From: Dehalococcoidia bacterium
GTDB taxonomy: Bacteria > Chloroflexota > Dehalococcoidia > UBA2979
DNA: 21,906 nucleotides
NCBI GenBank assembly: GCA_030745285.1
Contig: JASLOV010000054.1
Location: forward strand, 1 to 21,906
Direction of reading: 5' to 3'
The position numbers and the translations under genes were made by a program. The notes under the pieces were generated by a model. It had not been told where the DNA came from. It worked only from the letters and a program-made list of their open reading frames with translations, and made no database searches. Positions 7,439-13,591 of this stretch are shown one piece after another (position 1 is the stretch's first letter; each line of letters starts with the position of its first letter).

Positions 7439-8026
7439 ATGGCGCAAGTGTCATCGAGAGACTTCTTCGAGCTAGCATCAGATCAATTTGACAGCTCCAA
7501 GTTCCGTGAGCTGATCGTCTACGTCGCGCAAGAGTCCGCGGACGATCAGAAGTTCGGGGCCGTCGAGCTGAACAAGCTCCTCTACTTCTCAGACTTCGAA
7601 GCGTACGCAAAGTGGGGCGCTCCGATTACTGGGGCGCGCTACCAGCGACTGCGTTGGGGGCCAGCGCCACGAGCCTTGCTGCCTGTGCGGGCCGAACTTG
7701 TTGATGAGGAAGCAATCCGGCTAGACACTGCTGACTACGGGGGCTACCCGCAGGAGCGCGTAGTCGCGCTCCGCGTGCCCGACCTCGATCGATTTTCGCC
7801 AGCCGAGCTTCGTCTTGTCGATGACGTCATTGAGCGTTATCGCGGCCTCGACGGCACTGAGATCAGCAACGTCTCGCACGAGGCTCCTGGATGGCAGCTT
7901 GCACGGGACCGTGAGGACATTCCGTACTTCACGGTTTTGATAGCTCCGGAACAGCCTCCCGCCGATGTCAAGCGAGAGGCTGCGGAACTAGCGGAACGGC
8001 ATGGCTGGCTTGCGGCCTCCCGATAA
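7439..8026 (+). CDS. Panacea-domain (DUF4065/SocA-like) antitoxin
   Basis: A 195-residue protein whose central part matches the Panacea domain: FRELIVYVAQESADDQKFG, then ELNKLLYFSDFEAYAKWG, then ITGARYQRLRWGPAPRALLP. In this family the domain neutralises many unrelated toxins in two-gene toxin-antitoxin loci, and SocA of Caulobacter is the ClpXP adaptor example. The next reading frame overlaps its 3' end by 26 bases, as expected for a translationally coupled toxin. The ATG start is set by AGAGG at 7427-7431, 7 bases upstream. Base composition is visibly lower in GC than the flanks and codon use is relaxed, which suggests a transferred cassette. Confidence 0.8.
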   Translation: MAQVSSRDFFELASDQFDSSKFRELIVYVAQESADDQKFGAVELNKLLYFSDFEAYAKWGAPITGARYQRLRWGPAPRALLPVRAELVDEEAIRLDTADYGGYPQERVVALRVPDLDRFSPAELRLVDDVIERYRGLDGTEISNVSHEAPGWQLARDREDIPYFTVLIAPEQPPADVKREAAELAERHGWLAASR

Positions 8027-8293
8027 CGATCCGCCGCTTTGGCATCTGACCGAGAGTCGGTTCTTTTGGTATCTCGTCGAGCGCCATGGTCTCAGTCCAC
8101 GAGAGTTGGACGCGGCGATCGACGCGATGGAGTGGGCGATCGCACGTGATCCTTGGTACTACCCCGCGTCTGACGACGAGCGAGTCGCATCGCTTTCGTC
8201 CCCCCGCTCCTAGGAATTCCTGCTGCGTGGGTCTACTACACCGTCCATCCGAATGATCAGACTTGCACGCTGCAGTGGTTCCGCCTCGAATAG
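8001..8293 (+). pseudogene. RelE/ParE-like toxin, frameshifted at a C6 run
   Basis: The open frame from ATG 8001 gives 70 residues (LWHLTESRFFWYLVERHG... DPWYYPASDDERVASLSSPRS) and stops at 8211-8213. Directly after the run of six C at 8200-8205, another frame encodes PLLGIPAAWVYYTVHPNDQ and ends TCTLQWFRLE, stopping at TAG 8291-8293. Adding one base to the C run joins both parts into about 97 residues with the helix-helix then paired-beta-strand layout of RelE/ParE-like toxins (the VYYTV ... TLQWF strands are typical). The 5' end overlaps the antitoxin gene. Either the toxin is inactivated by a one-base deletion, or the base is a sequencing or assembly error. The toxin assignment is inference from layout and short motifs plus the antitoxin next to it. 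Confidence 0.6.
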
Positions 8294-8312
8294 GTGATGC
8301 ACCCCGTTCAGG

Positions 8313-8341
8313 TTGACAGAACGAGGGGGCGATTCTAGCCT
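8313..8341 (+). promoter_or_regulatory. Sigma-70-type promoter driving the SAM riboswitch transcript
   Basis: A perfect -35 TTGACA (8313-8318) is followed after 17 bases by TAGCCT (8336-8341) as -10. Transcription would start near 8348, about 20 bases before the aptamer. It is the only consensus -35 I found in the window. Confidence 0.65.
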
Positions 8342-8369
8342 CGATCCCTCGTCTCTCCTCGGAGGGGCG

Positions 8370-8488
8370 GTTCATCCAGAGTGGCTGAGGGCAGCGGCCC
8401 GATGACGCCACGGCAACCCGGGTGCGCCTTGCCGGCGGGCTCGAAGGTGCCAAGTCCGACCCTTCCGGTGTGGGAGGGAACGATGAAC
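8370..8488 (+). promoter_or_regulatory. SAM-I (S-box) riboswitch
   Basis: The S-box core is clear: CCAGAGTGGCTGAGGG, then CCCGATGACGCCACGGCAAC, then GGTGCCAAGTCC. The closing P1 helix is perfect: GTTCATC (8370-8376) with GATGAAC (8482-8488). S-adenosylmethionine binding normally switches downstream expression off. The gene controlled is the threonine-synthase-like gene at 8619 and probably the two after it, whereas S-box targets are usually methionine, cysteine or SAM genes. Confidence 0.95.
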
Positions 8489-8508
8489 GGAAGGCGACTA
8501 TGACCCGA

Positions 8509-8581
8509 CCGATCCACCGAATGGCGATGCGCTAGCCCGACCGGACCTTTGCTCGCATGCAGGGGTCGGCCGGATCGGGCT
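8509..8581 (+). promoter_or_regulatory. Putative expression platform of the SAM riboswitch
   Basis: A strong hairpin can form between AGCCCGACCGG (8534-8544) and CCGG-A-TCGGGCT (8570-8581), 11 bp with one bulged A. The upstream CCGATCC (8509-8515) can pair instead with GGATCGG (8572-8578) in the same 3' arm, so the two structures exclude each other. No U-tract follows, so control could be by another route (Rho, or translation). From 8294 to 8618 I see no gene; this stretch holds promoter, aptamer and platform. Confidence 0.45.
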
Positions 8582-8618
8582 TCCACGCGCAACACGACCA
8601 TCACCGGAGCACACTGAC

Positions 8619-9881
8619 ATGTCATTCGAGAGCGCCCTGCGTTGCAGGGAGTGCGGGCGAGAGTACCCGCTGGATCCGATCTTCTCCTGCGAGTTCTGTT
8701 TTGGCCCGCTGGAGGTCGACTACGACTACGACGGCATCCGCGCCGCGATGTCGCGCGAGTCGATCAGCGCGGGGCCGGCGACGCTCTGGCGCTACGCCGA
8801 GCTGCTGCCGTGCGACCCACAGTACCGCGTCGACCTGGGCACCGGCTTCACGCCGCTCATTCGCGCCGACCGGCTGGCGGAGCGGCTAGGTCTGGAGCGG
8901 CTGTGGCTGAAGAACGACACGGTGAACCCGACGTGGTCGTTCAAGGACCGCGTGGTGAGCGTGGCGATCGCTCGCGCCCGGGAGTTTGGGTTCGATGCGA
9001 TGGCCTGCGCGAGCACGGGCAACCTGGCGAACAGCGTCGCCGCTCACGCTTCGAGCGCCGGCATGGAGGCCTACGTCTTCATCCCCGACGACCTGGAGCA
9101 GGGCAAGGTGGTGAACAGCAACGTCTACGACCCGACGCTGGTGATGGTCGAGGGCTCGTACGACGACGTGAACCGGCTCTGCACCGAACTCTCCGCGGAC
9201 CGCAACTGGGCATTCGTGAACATCAACGTGCGGCCGTACTACGCGGAAGGGTCGCGGACGCTAGCCTTCGAGGTCGCCGAGCAGCTCGGCTGGCGGGCGC
9301 CGGACCACGTCGTCGCGCCGCTGGCCTCGGGCTCGCTGTACACGAAGATCTGGAAGGGCTTCAAGGAGTTCGAGCGGGTCGGCCTGATCGACGAGCCGCA
9401 GACGCGGATGTCGGGCGCGCAGGCGACCGGCTGCTCGCCGATCGCGAAGGCTTACAAGGAGGGCACGCTCAACTTCCTGCCGCAGAAGCCGGACACCATC
9501 GCCCGCTCGCTCGCCATCGGCAACCCGGCCGATGGCTATTATGCGCTGAAGACGATGGAGGAGACCGGCGGCGGCGCGGAGATGACGAGCGACGCCGAGA
9601 TCATCGAGGGCGTGAAGCTGCTGGCCGAGACGGAGGGCATCTTCGCGGAGACCGCCGGCGGCGTGACCATCGCCTGCCTGAAGAAGATGGTGGAGAGCGG
9701 GCACATCCGTCCGCAGGAGGAGACAGTCGCCTTCATCACCGGCGCCGGCCTCAAGACCGTGGAGGCCGTGCAGGGCCAGTTGACCGAGCCGCTGCGGGTG
9801 CCGGCGAACGCGGAGGCGTTCGATGAGGCGCTGGGCGCGCGGCACCCGGTGCTGGCGGGCGCGCCCGCGGGAGGAGCGTAG
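8619..9881 (+). CDS. thrC: Threonine-synthase-type PLP enzyme
   Basis: A 420-residue fold-type II PLP enzyme. It starts with a zinc ribbon (C9, C12, C24, C27), then GTGFTPL, the PLP lysine in NPTWSFKDR (K109), and the phosphate/substrate loop STGNLANSVAAHA. Closest by motif is the zinc-ribbon threonine synthase group, which converts O-phosphohomoserine to threonine. The lysine motif differs (TWSFKDR rather than TGSFKDR), as does the loop (STGNLAN). Control by a SAM-I riboswitch and linkage to a NIL-domain protein and a sulfur carrier are odd for threonine synthesis. A role in making homocysteine from phosphohomoserine with carrier-bound sulfur is therefore possible (inference). The ATG follows an ACCGGAG 8-14 bases upstream. 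Confidence 0.8.
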   Translation: MSFESALRCRECGREYPLDPIFSCEFCFGPLEVDYDYDGIRAAMSRESISAGPATLWRYAELLPCDPQYRVDLGTGFTPLIRADRLAERLGLERLWLKNDTVNPTWSFKDRVVSVAIARAREFGFDAMACASTGNLANSVAAHASSAGMEAYVFIPDDLEQGKVVNSNVYDPTLVMVEGSYDDVNRLCTELSADRNWAFVNINVRPYYAEGSRTLAFEVAEQLGWRAPDHVVAPLASGSLYTKIWKGFKEFERVGLIDEPQTRMSGAQATGCSPIAKAYKEGTLNFLPQKPDTIARSLAIGNPADGYYALKTMEETGGGAEMTSDAEIIEGVKLLAETEGIFAETAGGVTIACLKKMVESGHIRPQEETVAFITGAGLKTVEAVQGQLTEPLRVPANAEAFDEALGARHPVLAGAPAGGA

Positions 9882-9883
9882 CT

Positions 9884-10132
9884 GTGGCAACGAAGCGAGT
9901 GCGGTTCACATTCGAGCCGAATCAGATCAAGCGGCCCGTGATCTACGAGCTCGGGCACAAGTTCGAGGTTGTGACGAGCATCCGCATGGCCGACGTCGAC
10001 GACAGCATCGGCTGGGTCGTGCTGGAGCTCGAGGGCGACTCAGACGAGATCGAGCGCAGCGTCGCCTGGGCGCGGGAGGTCGGCGTCCGCGTCGACGACG
10101 CGACGCTCGGCGATGTCGTCGAGGGTTCCTAG
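9884..10132 (+). CDS. NIL-domain protein
   Basis: An 82-residue protein made only of a NIL domain: strand RVRFTFEPNQIKRPVIYELGHKF, then helix, VVTSIRMADVDDSIGWVVLELEGD, and a second helix with VRVDDATLGDVV. The domain is best known as the methionine-sensing C-terminal part of the MetN transporter ATPase and as the N-terminal part of NIL-ferredoxins that take part in archaeal homocysteine synthesis. Here there are no Cys, so no Fe-S cluster. The GTG start lies 2 bases after the thrC stop with GGAGGAG upstream, so the two are translationally coupled. It might bind a sulfur amino acid or act as a partner of the PLP enzyme. Confidence 0.8.
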   Translation: MATKRVRFTFEPNQIKRPVIYELGHKFEVVTSIRMADVDDSIGWVVLELEGDSDEIERSVAWAREVGVRVDDATLGDVVEGS

Positions 10133-10172
10133 CACCAGCAGCGGCAGACATGTTCCAGGAAGGAACCCGAGT

Positions 10173-10448
10173 ATGGCATTGAGTGTGAAGATTCCGACGC
10201 CGCTCCGCGCGCTGACGGACGACGCCGACCGCGTCGCCTCCGCCGGGGCCACCGTCGCCGAGCTGGTGGAGCGGCTGGAGAGCGACTTCCCCGGCATGCG
10301 CGAGCGGCTCTGCGAGGACACCGGTGAGCTGCGGCGCTTCGTCAACATCTACGTCAACGGTGAGGACGTGCGCTTCCTCGATGGGCTCGGCACGAAGCTG
10401 GGCGAAGACGACGAGATCTCGATCGTGCCGGCGGTGGCCGGCGGGTAG
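10173..10448 (+). CDS. Ubiquitin-like sulfur carrier protein, CysO/ThiS/MoaD family (carrier A)
   Basis: A 91-residue beta-grasp protein. It ends in VPAVAGG, the diglycine tail whose last Gly becomes a thiocarboxylate. The block GELRRFVNIYVNGEDVRFL followed by GLGTKL and GEDDEISIVPAVAGG closely follows M. tuberculosis CysO, which carries sulfide for cysteine synthesis. The E1-like enzyme that could charge it is at 12060. The ATG at 10173 is preceded by AGGAAGGA; earlier in-frame starts would add a non-conserved tail. It is the third gene after the SAM riboswitch, so it probably serves the thrC-like enzyme or is shared. Confidence 0.9.
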   Translation: MALSVKIPTPLRALTDDADRVASAGATVAELVERLESDFPGMRERLCEDTGELRRFVNIYVNGEDVRFLDGLGTKLGEDDEISIVPAVAGG

Positions 10449-10596
10449 GCACGCGACATACGCCCGGCGCGGCCATGCCGGCCGGAGCGGCTCGCTGACG
10501 GCGACCCTCGGCGGGTGCGCTGAGGGGCTAGATCGCGAGGTCTGAGCTTGTCCCCGGGAGGCTGGCGGCCGAAGTCGCGCGGAATGGCCGCCGTGA

Positions 10597-10618
10597 TACA
10601 ATGCTGACCAAGTTGGTC
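10597..10618 (+). promoter_or_regulatory. rrf2 promoter -10 with adjoining palindromic operator
   Basis: TACAAT (10597-10602) is a good -10. Four bases later lies a perfect palindrome, GACCAA-G-TTGGTC (10606-10618), covering the expected transcript start near 10609. This position fits repression, most simply autorepression by the Rrf2 protein encoded just downstream. The preceding stretch 10449-10596 has no gene and only GC-rich hairpins without a T-tract. Confidence 0.6.
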
Positions 10619-10658
10619 GAGAATAACATTGGGCCCCGGCGGCAGGATCGAACGAGCC

Positions 10659-11105
10659 ATGATGATCAGCACCAAGGGCGACTACGGTGTTCGCGCGTTG
10701 ATTGACCTCGCCGTCCATGCGGGCGAGGGGCCGGTGCAGCGCGCCGACATCGCCAGCCGGCGGCACATCTCCGAGTCGTACCTCGATCACCTGCTCGCCC
10801 AGCTGCGGCGCGATGGCTTCATCCGCAGCACGCGCGGCCCGGGCGGCGGCCACGAACTGGCGAAGCCGGCGGCCGATCTCTGTCTGCTGCACGTGCTAGA
10901 GAGCCTGGAGGGTTCGCTCGCGCCGATCGGCTGCGTGCACGAGGACTCTGCGGACGACGAGCACGACCCACTCTGCGGGCAGCAGTGGGTGTGGCGGGAG
11001 CTCTACGACGGGATGCGCGAGCGGCTGGCGGAGATCTCCGTCGCCGAGCTGGTGGAGCGCGAGCAGGCCCGTGAACAGGCCATAGCGCCGAGCTACAGCA
11101 TTTGA
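10659..11105 (+). CDS. Rrf2-family transcriptional regulator
   Basis: A 148-residue Rrf2 protein with the N-terminal winged helix (MMISTKGDYGVRALIDLA ... ISESYLDHLLAQLRRDGFI) and the wing R-S-T-R-G-P-G-G-G-H-E-L. Rrf2 proteins include IscR (Fe-S), NsrR (NO) and CymR (cysteine). The cluster-binding region has only two Cys (IGCVHEDS and PLCGQQ) instead of three, so Fe-S binding is uncertain; a CymR-like role in sulfur control fits the neighbours better. The gene begins a compact run with cysK 10 bases downstream. The ATGATG at 10659/10662 was chosen over an upstream TTG because the fold begins at MISTKGDYG. Confidence 0.88.
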   Translation: MMISTKGDYGVRALIDLAVHAGEGPVQRADIASRRHISESYLDHLLAQLRRDGFIRSTRGPGGGHELAKPAADLCLLHVLESLEGSLAPIGCVHEDSADDEHDPLCGQQWVWRELYDGMRERLAEISVAELVEREQAREQAIAPSYSI

Positions 11106-11115
11106 GGACCGGCAG

Positions 11116-12063
11116 ATGACGAACATCGCGGTGCCGGCCTCGGTCGGCGGCACTCCGGCGATTGCCGATTCGGTCGTCGATCTGATCGGCGGGACCCCGC
11201 TCGTGCGCTTGCAGCGCATCTCGCCCGAGGGTGGCGCGGAGATCCTGGGCAAGCTTGAGGCGCGCAACCCGGCGGGCTCCGTGAAGGACCGCATCGCGCT
11301 GAGCATGGTGGAGGCGGCCGAGCGGGCCGGCAGCATCAGCCCCGGTGACACGCTGGTGGAGCCGACCTCCGGCAACACCGGCATCGGCCTGGCGATGGTG
11401 TGCGCGCGCAAGGGCTACGAGCTGGTGCTGACGATGCCGGAGGACTACACGGTGGAGCGGCGGCGGCTGCTGGAGCGATTCGGGGCCGAGCTGGTGCTGA
11501 CGCCCGCGATCGAGGGCATGACGGGCGCGGTCCACGCGGCGCAGGAACTGGTGAAGAATCGGGGCTACTACATGCCCCAGCAGTTCGACAATGCAGCCAA
11601 CCCGGAAGTGCACCGCCTCACCACGGGGCCGGAGATCATCGCTGCGACCGGCGGAGAGCTGGACGCTTTCGTTGCCGCCGTCGGCACGGGCGGCACCATC
11701 ACCGGCGTGGGAGAAGCGCTGCGCGAGGAAGGCATCGAGGTGCGCATCGTCGCCGTCGAACCGGCCCGCGCGCCGGTGCTGGGGGGAGGGCGGGCCGGGC
11801 TGCACGGCATCCAGGGCATCGGCGCCTCCTTCGTCCCGAACGTGCTCAACCAGGACATCTACGACGACGTGATGGCGGTGCGCGACGAGGATGCGTACGA
11901 GATGACCGACCGTCTGACGCGCGAGGAGGGGTTGCTGGTCGGCATCTCCTCCGGGGCGAACGTCTGGGCGGCGCTGCAGGTGGCCGGCGAACTCGGACCC
12001 GGCCAGCGCGTCGTCACGATGCTGTGCGACACCGGCGAGCGGTACCTGAGCGTGCAGCTATGA
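11116..12063 (+). CDS. cysK: Cysteine synthase, CysK type (O-acetylserine sulfhydrylase)
   Basis: A 315-residue fold-type II PLP enzyme. The PLP lysine is in NPAGSVKDR (K57), the substrate loop is TSGNTG (84-89), and the phosphate cup is GTGGTITG. The segment VEPARAPVLGGG ... GIQGIGASFVPNVL is characteristic of the O-acetylserine/sulfide enzyme CysK, and ISSGAN closes the C-terminal domain. It forms cysteine from O-acetylserine and sulfide in the cytoplasm. The stop overlaps the start of the next gene (ATGA at 12060-12063), indicating coupled translation with the carrier-E1 fusion. A second, CysM-type synthase lies 1.5 kb downstream. Confidence 0.92.
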   Translation: MTNIAVPASVGGTPAIADSVVDLIGGTPLVRLQRISPEGGAEILGKLEARNPAGSVKDRIALSMVEAAERAGSISPGDTLVEPTSGNTGIGLAMVCARKGYELVLTMPEDYTVERRRLLERFGAELVLTPAIEGMTGAVHAAQELVKNRGYYMPQQFDNAANPEVHRLTTGPEIIAATGGELDAFVAAVGTGGTITGVGEALREEGIEVRIVAVEPARAPVLGGGRAGLHGIQGIGASFVPNVLNQDIYDDVMAVRDEDAYEMTDRLTREEGLLVGISSGANVWAALQVAGELGPGQRVVTMLCDTGERYLSVQL

Positions 12064-13223
12064 GCGTGAACGTCTACGTCCCGTCGCCGTGGCGACACCT
12101 GACCGCGAACCGGGAGTACGTCGACGTGGAAGCGAGCGACGTCGCGGGCGTGCTGAACGCCGTGAATGAGCGCTACCCCGGGTTCGACAACCTCGTGTAC
12201 AACGGAGAGGGCGACGTCCCTCGCCACATCAATATCTACGTCAACGATCGCGAGATTCACGACCTCAGTGGCATCGCGACCCTCGTCGAAGACGGGGATC
12301 GCGTCGCCGTGATTCCAGCGCTGGCCGGAGGTGCAGAGATGGCGGAGAACATGAACGGGGCCGATGCCGGCTCGGCGGCGATGACCCCCGATGAGGTGAT
12401 GCGCTACTCGCGCCACATCATCATGGGGCAGGTCGGGCCGGTCGGGCAGCGCAAACTGCGCAACGCGAAGGTGCTGATCGTCGGCGCGGGCGGCCTCGGA
12501 TCGCCGGTGGCGATCTACCTGGCGCTGGCCGGGGTCGGCACGATCGGCATCGTCGACTTCGACATCGTCGATCTCTCGAACCTGCAGCGGCAGTTGCTGC
12601 ACCAGACGCCGGACGTGGGCAAGTCCAAGCTCGATTCCGCGAAGGAGAGCTTGCAGGCCTACAACCCGCACGTCGAGGTACGCACCCACGGCATGCCGCT
12701 GACCTCCGACAACGCGATGGAGGTGATCGCGGACTACGACATCGTGGTGAACGGGGCGGACAACTTCGCCACGCGCTACCTCGTGAACGACGCCAGCTAC
12801 TTCCTGGGCAAGACGCTGGTGGACGGCTCGATCCTGCTGTTCGACGGACAGGCCACGGTCTACAAGCCGGGGTCCGGCTGCTACCGCTGCCTCTACCCCG
12901 CCCCGCCCCCGCCGGGGCTGGTGCCCTCGTGCGCGGAGGCCGGCGTGCTGGGCGCGATCACCGGCATCGTCGGTGCGATCCAGTCGACGGAGGTCTTCAA
13001 GGAGATTCTCGGCATCGGCGACCCGCTGGTCGGGCGGCTGCTGCTGATCGACGCGCTGACGATGGAGTTCCGCACGATGAAGCTGCGGCAGGACCCATCG
13101 TGCCCGCTGTGCGGGGAGAATCCGACGGTGACCGAGCTGATCGACTACGATCAGTTCTGCGGCACACCCCCGATCACGGAAGAGCTGGAGGCGCTGATGG
13201 CGGCGTCCGCGGGCGATGACTAG
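12060..13223 (+). CDS. Fusion of a CysO-like sulfur carrier and a MoeB/ThiF E1-like adenylyltransferase (carrier B)
   Basis: A 387-residue protein in one frame. Residues 1-91 are a beta-grasp carrier with HINIYVND and the tail IPALAGG (G90-G91), but the chain continues AEMAENMNG instead of stopping. Residues from about 108 on are a MoeB-type E1: MRYSRHIIMGQVGPVGQ, the ATP loop GAGGLGSP (142-149), DIVDLSNLQRQ, GADNFATRY, zinc Cys pairs C274/C277 and C348/C351, and the catalytic Cys region VPSCAEAG (C291). There is no rhodanese domain. The E1 adenylates the carboxy-terminal Gly of carriers so sulfur can be attached. An internal ATG (12339, M94) has GGAGGT 6 bases upstream, so free E1 of about 294 residues may also be made. 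A cut after G91 would be needed to make its own carrier part active. Confidence 0.88.
   Translation: MSVNVYVPSPWRHLTANREYVDVEASDVAGVLNAVNERYPGFDNLVYNGEGDVPRHINIYVNDREIHDLSGIATLVEDGDRVAVIPALAGGAEMAENMNGADAGSAAMTPDEVMRYSRHIIMGQVGPVGQRKLRNAKVLIVGAGGLGSPVAIYLALAGVGTIGIVDFDIVDLSNLQRQLLHQTPDVGKSKLDSAKESLQAYNPHVEVRTHGMPLTSDNAMEVIADYDIVVNGADNFATRYLVNDASYFLGKTLVDGSILLFDGQATVYKPGSGCYRCLYPAPPPPGLVPSCAEAGVLGAITGIVGAIQSTEVFKEILGIGDPLVGRLLLIDALTMEFRTMKLRQDPSCPLCGENPTVTELIDYDQFCGTPPITEELEALMAASAGDD
12327..12341 (+). promoter_or_regulatory. Internal ribosome-binding site and start for the MoeB domain
   Basis: The two Gly codons GGA GGT (12327-12332) form a perfect Shine-Dalgarno sequence 6 bases before the in-frame ATG 12339. 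This could give separate E1 protein from the fused gene. Confidence 0.5.
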
Positions 13224-13284
13224 CCGAACGTCGAGCGAGAGGAACGAGCACACTTCCCCAGAGGGCGCTACGAGAGGGACCCCA

Positions 13285-13560
13285 GTGCCGGTACAGGTTC
13301 ATGTCACGTCGGTGATCCAGAAGGTGGTTGATGATCAGCGTGAGTTCGAGGCCGATGGCGGCACGATCGCGGAGCTGCTCGTCAACATCGAGCGCCGCTA
13401 CCCGGGGTTTCGCAAGCAGATCGCGGACGATGACGGCGAGCTGCACCGCTTCGTGAACATCTACCTGAACGACGAGGATATCCGCTACCTGGGGGGCACG
13501 GACACGGCGCTGAGCGACGGCGACGCGGTCTCGATCCTGCCCGCACTCGCCGGCGGCTAG
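13285..13560 (+). CDS. cysO: Sulfur carrier protein CysO-like (carrier C)
   Basis: A 91-residue carrier ending in ILPALAGG followed at once by TAG. The block DGELHRFVNIYLNDEDIRYLGG and the run TALSDGDAVSILPALAGG are almost the M. tuberculosis CysO pattern. After thiocarboxylation it would give its sulfur to O-phosphoserine on CysM, the gene 31 bases downstream. The start is taken at GTG 13285, with GAGAGGGA about 5 bases upstream and the family length of about 91-93 residues; an ATG at 13216 that overlaps the E1 gene would add 23 residues of Ser/Thr-rich, non-conserved sequence. Confidence 0.9.
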   Translation: MPVQVHVTSVIQKVVDDQREFEADGGTIAELLVNIERRYPGFRKQIADDDGELHRFVNIYLNDEDIRYLGGTDTALSDGDAVSILPALAGG

Positions 13561-13591
13561 CGGCCCGCGGTTTCGAAGCCGAGGGGACGGC

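Noticed and set aside
8200..8213. Programmed -1 ribosomal frameshift joining the two toxin parts
   Set aside because: The codons around the C6 run (TCC CCC CGC) allow only one of the two tRNAs to re-pair well, and no strong downstream stimulator was seen; a base deletion or read error is simpler.
12327..12377. Frameshift after the Gly-Gly codons that would release carrier B by early termination
   Set aside because: A +1 shift would reach a TGA at about 12351, but it would add eight residues after the Gly-Gly and there is no slippery site; cleavage or internal initiation is the better reading.
11859..13253. Long antisense frame of 464 codons opposite the carrier-E1 gene
   Set aside because: It mirrors a clearly real gene; high GC at third positions keeps antisense frames open, and the translation is His/Arg/Val-rich with no recognisable domain.
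13216..13284. ATG at 13216 as start of carrier C
   Set aside because: It would add 23 Ser/Thr/Glu-rich residues not found in this family; GTG 13285 has a Shine-Dalgarno sequence and gives the normal length.
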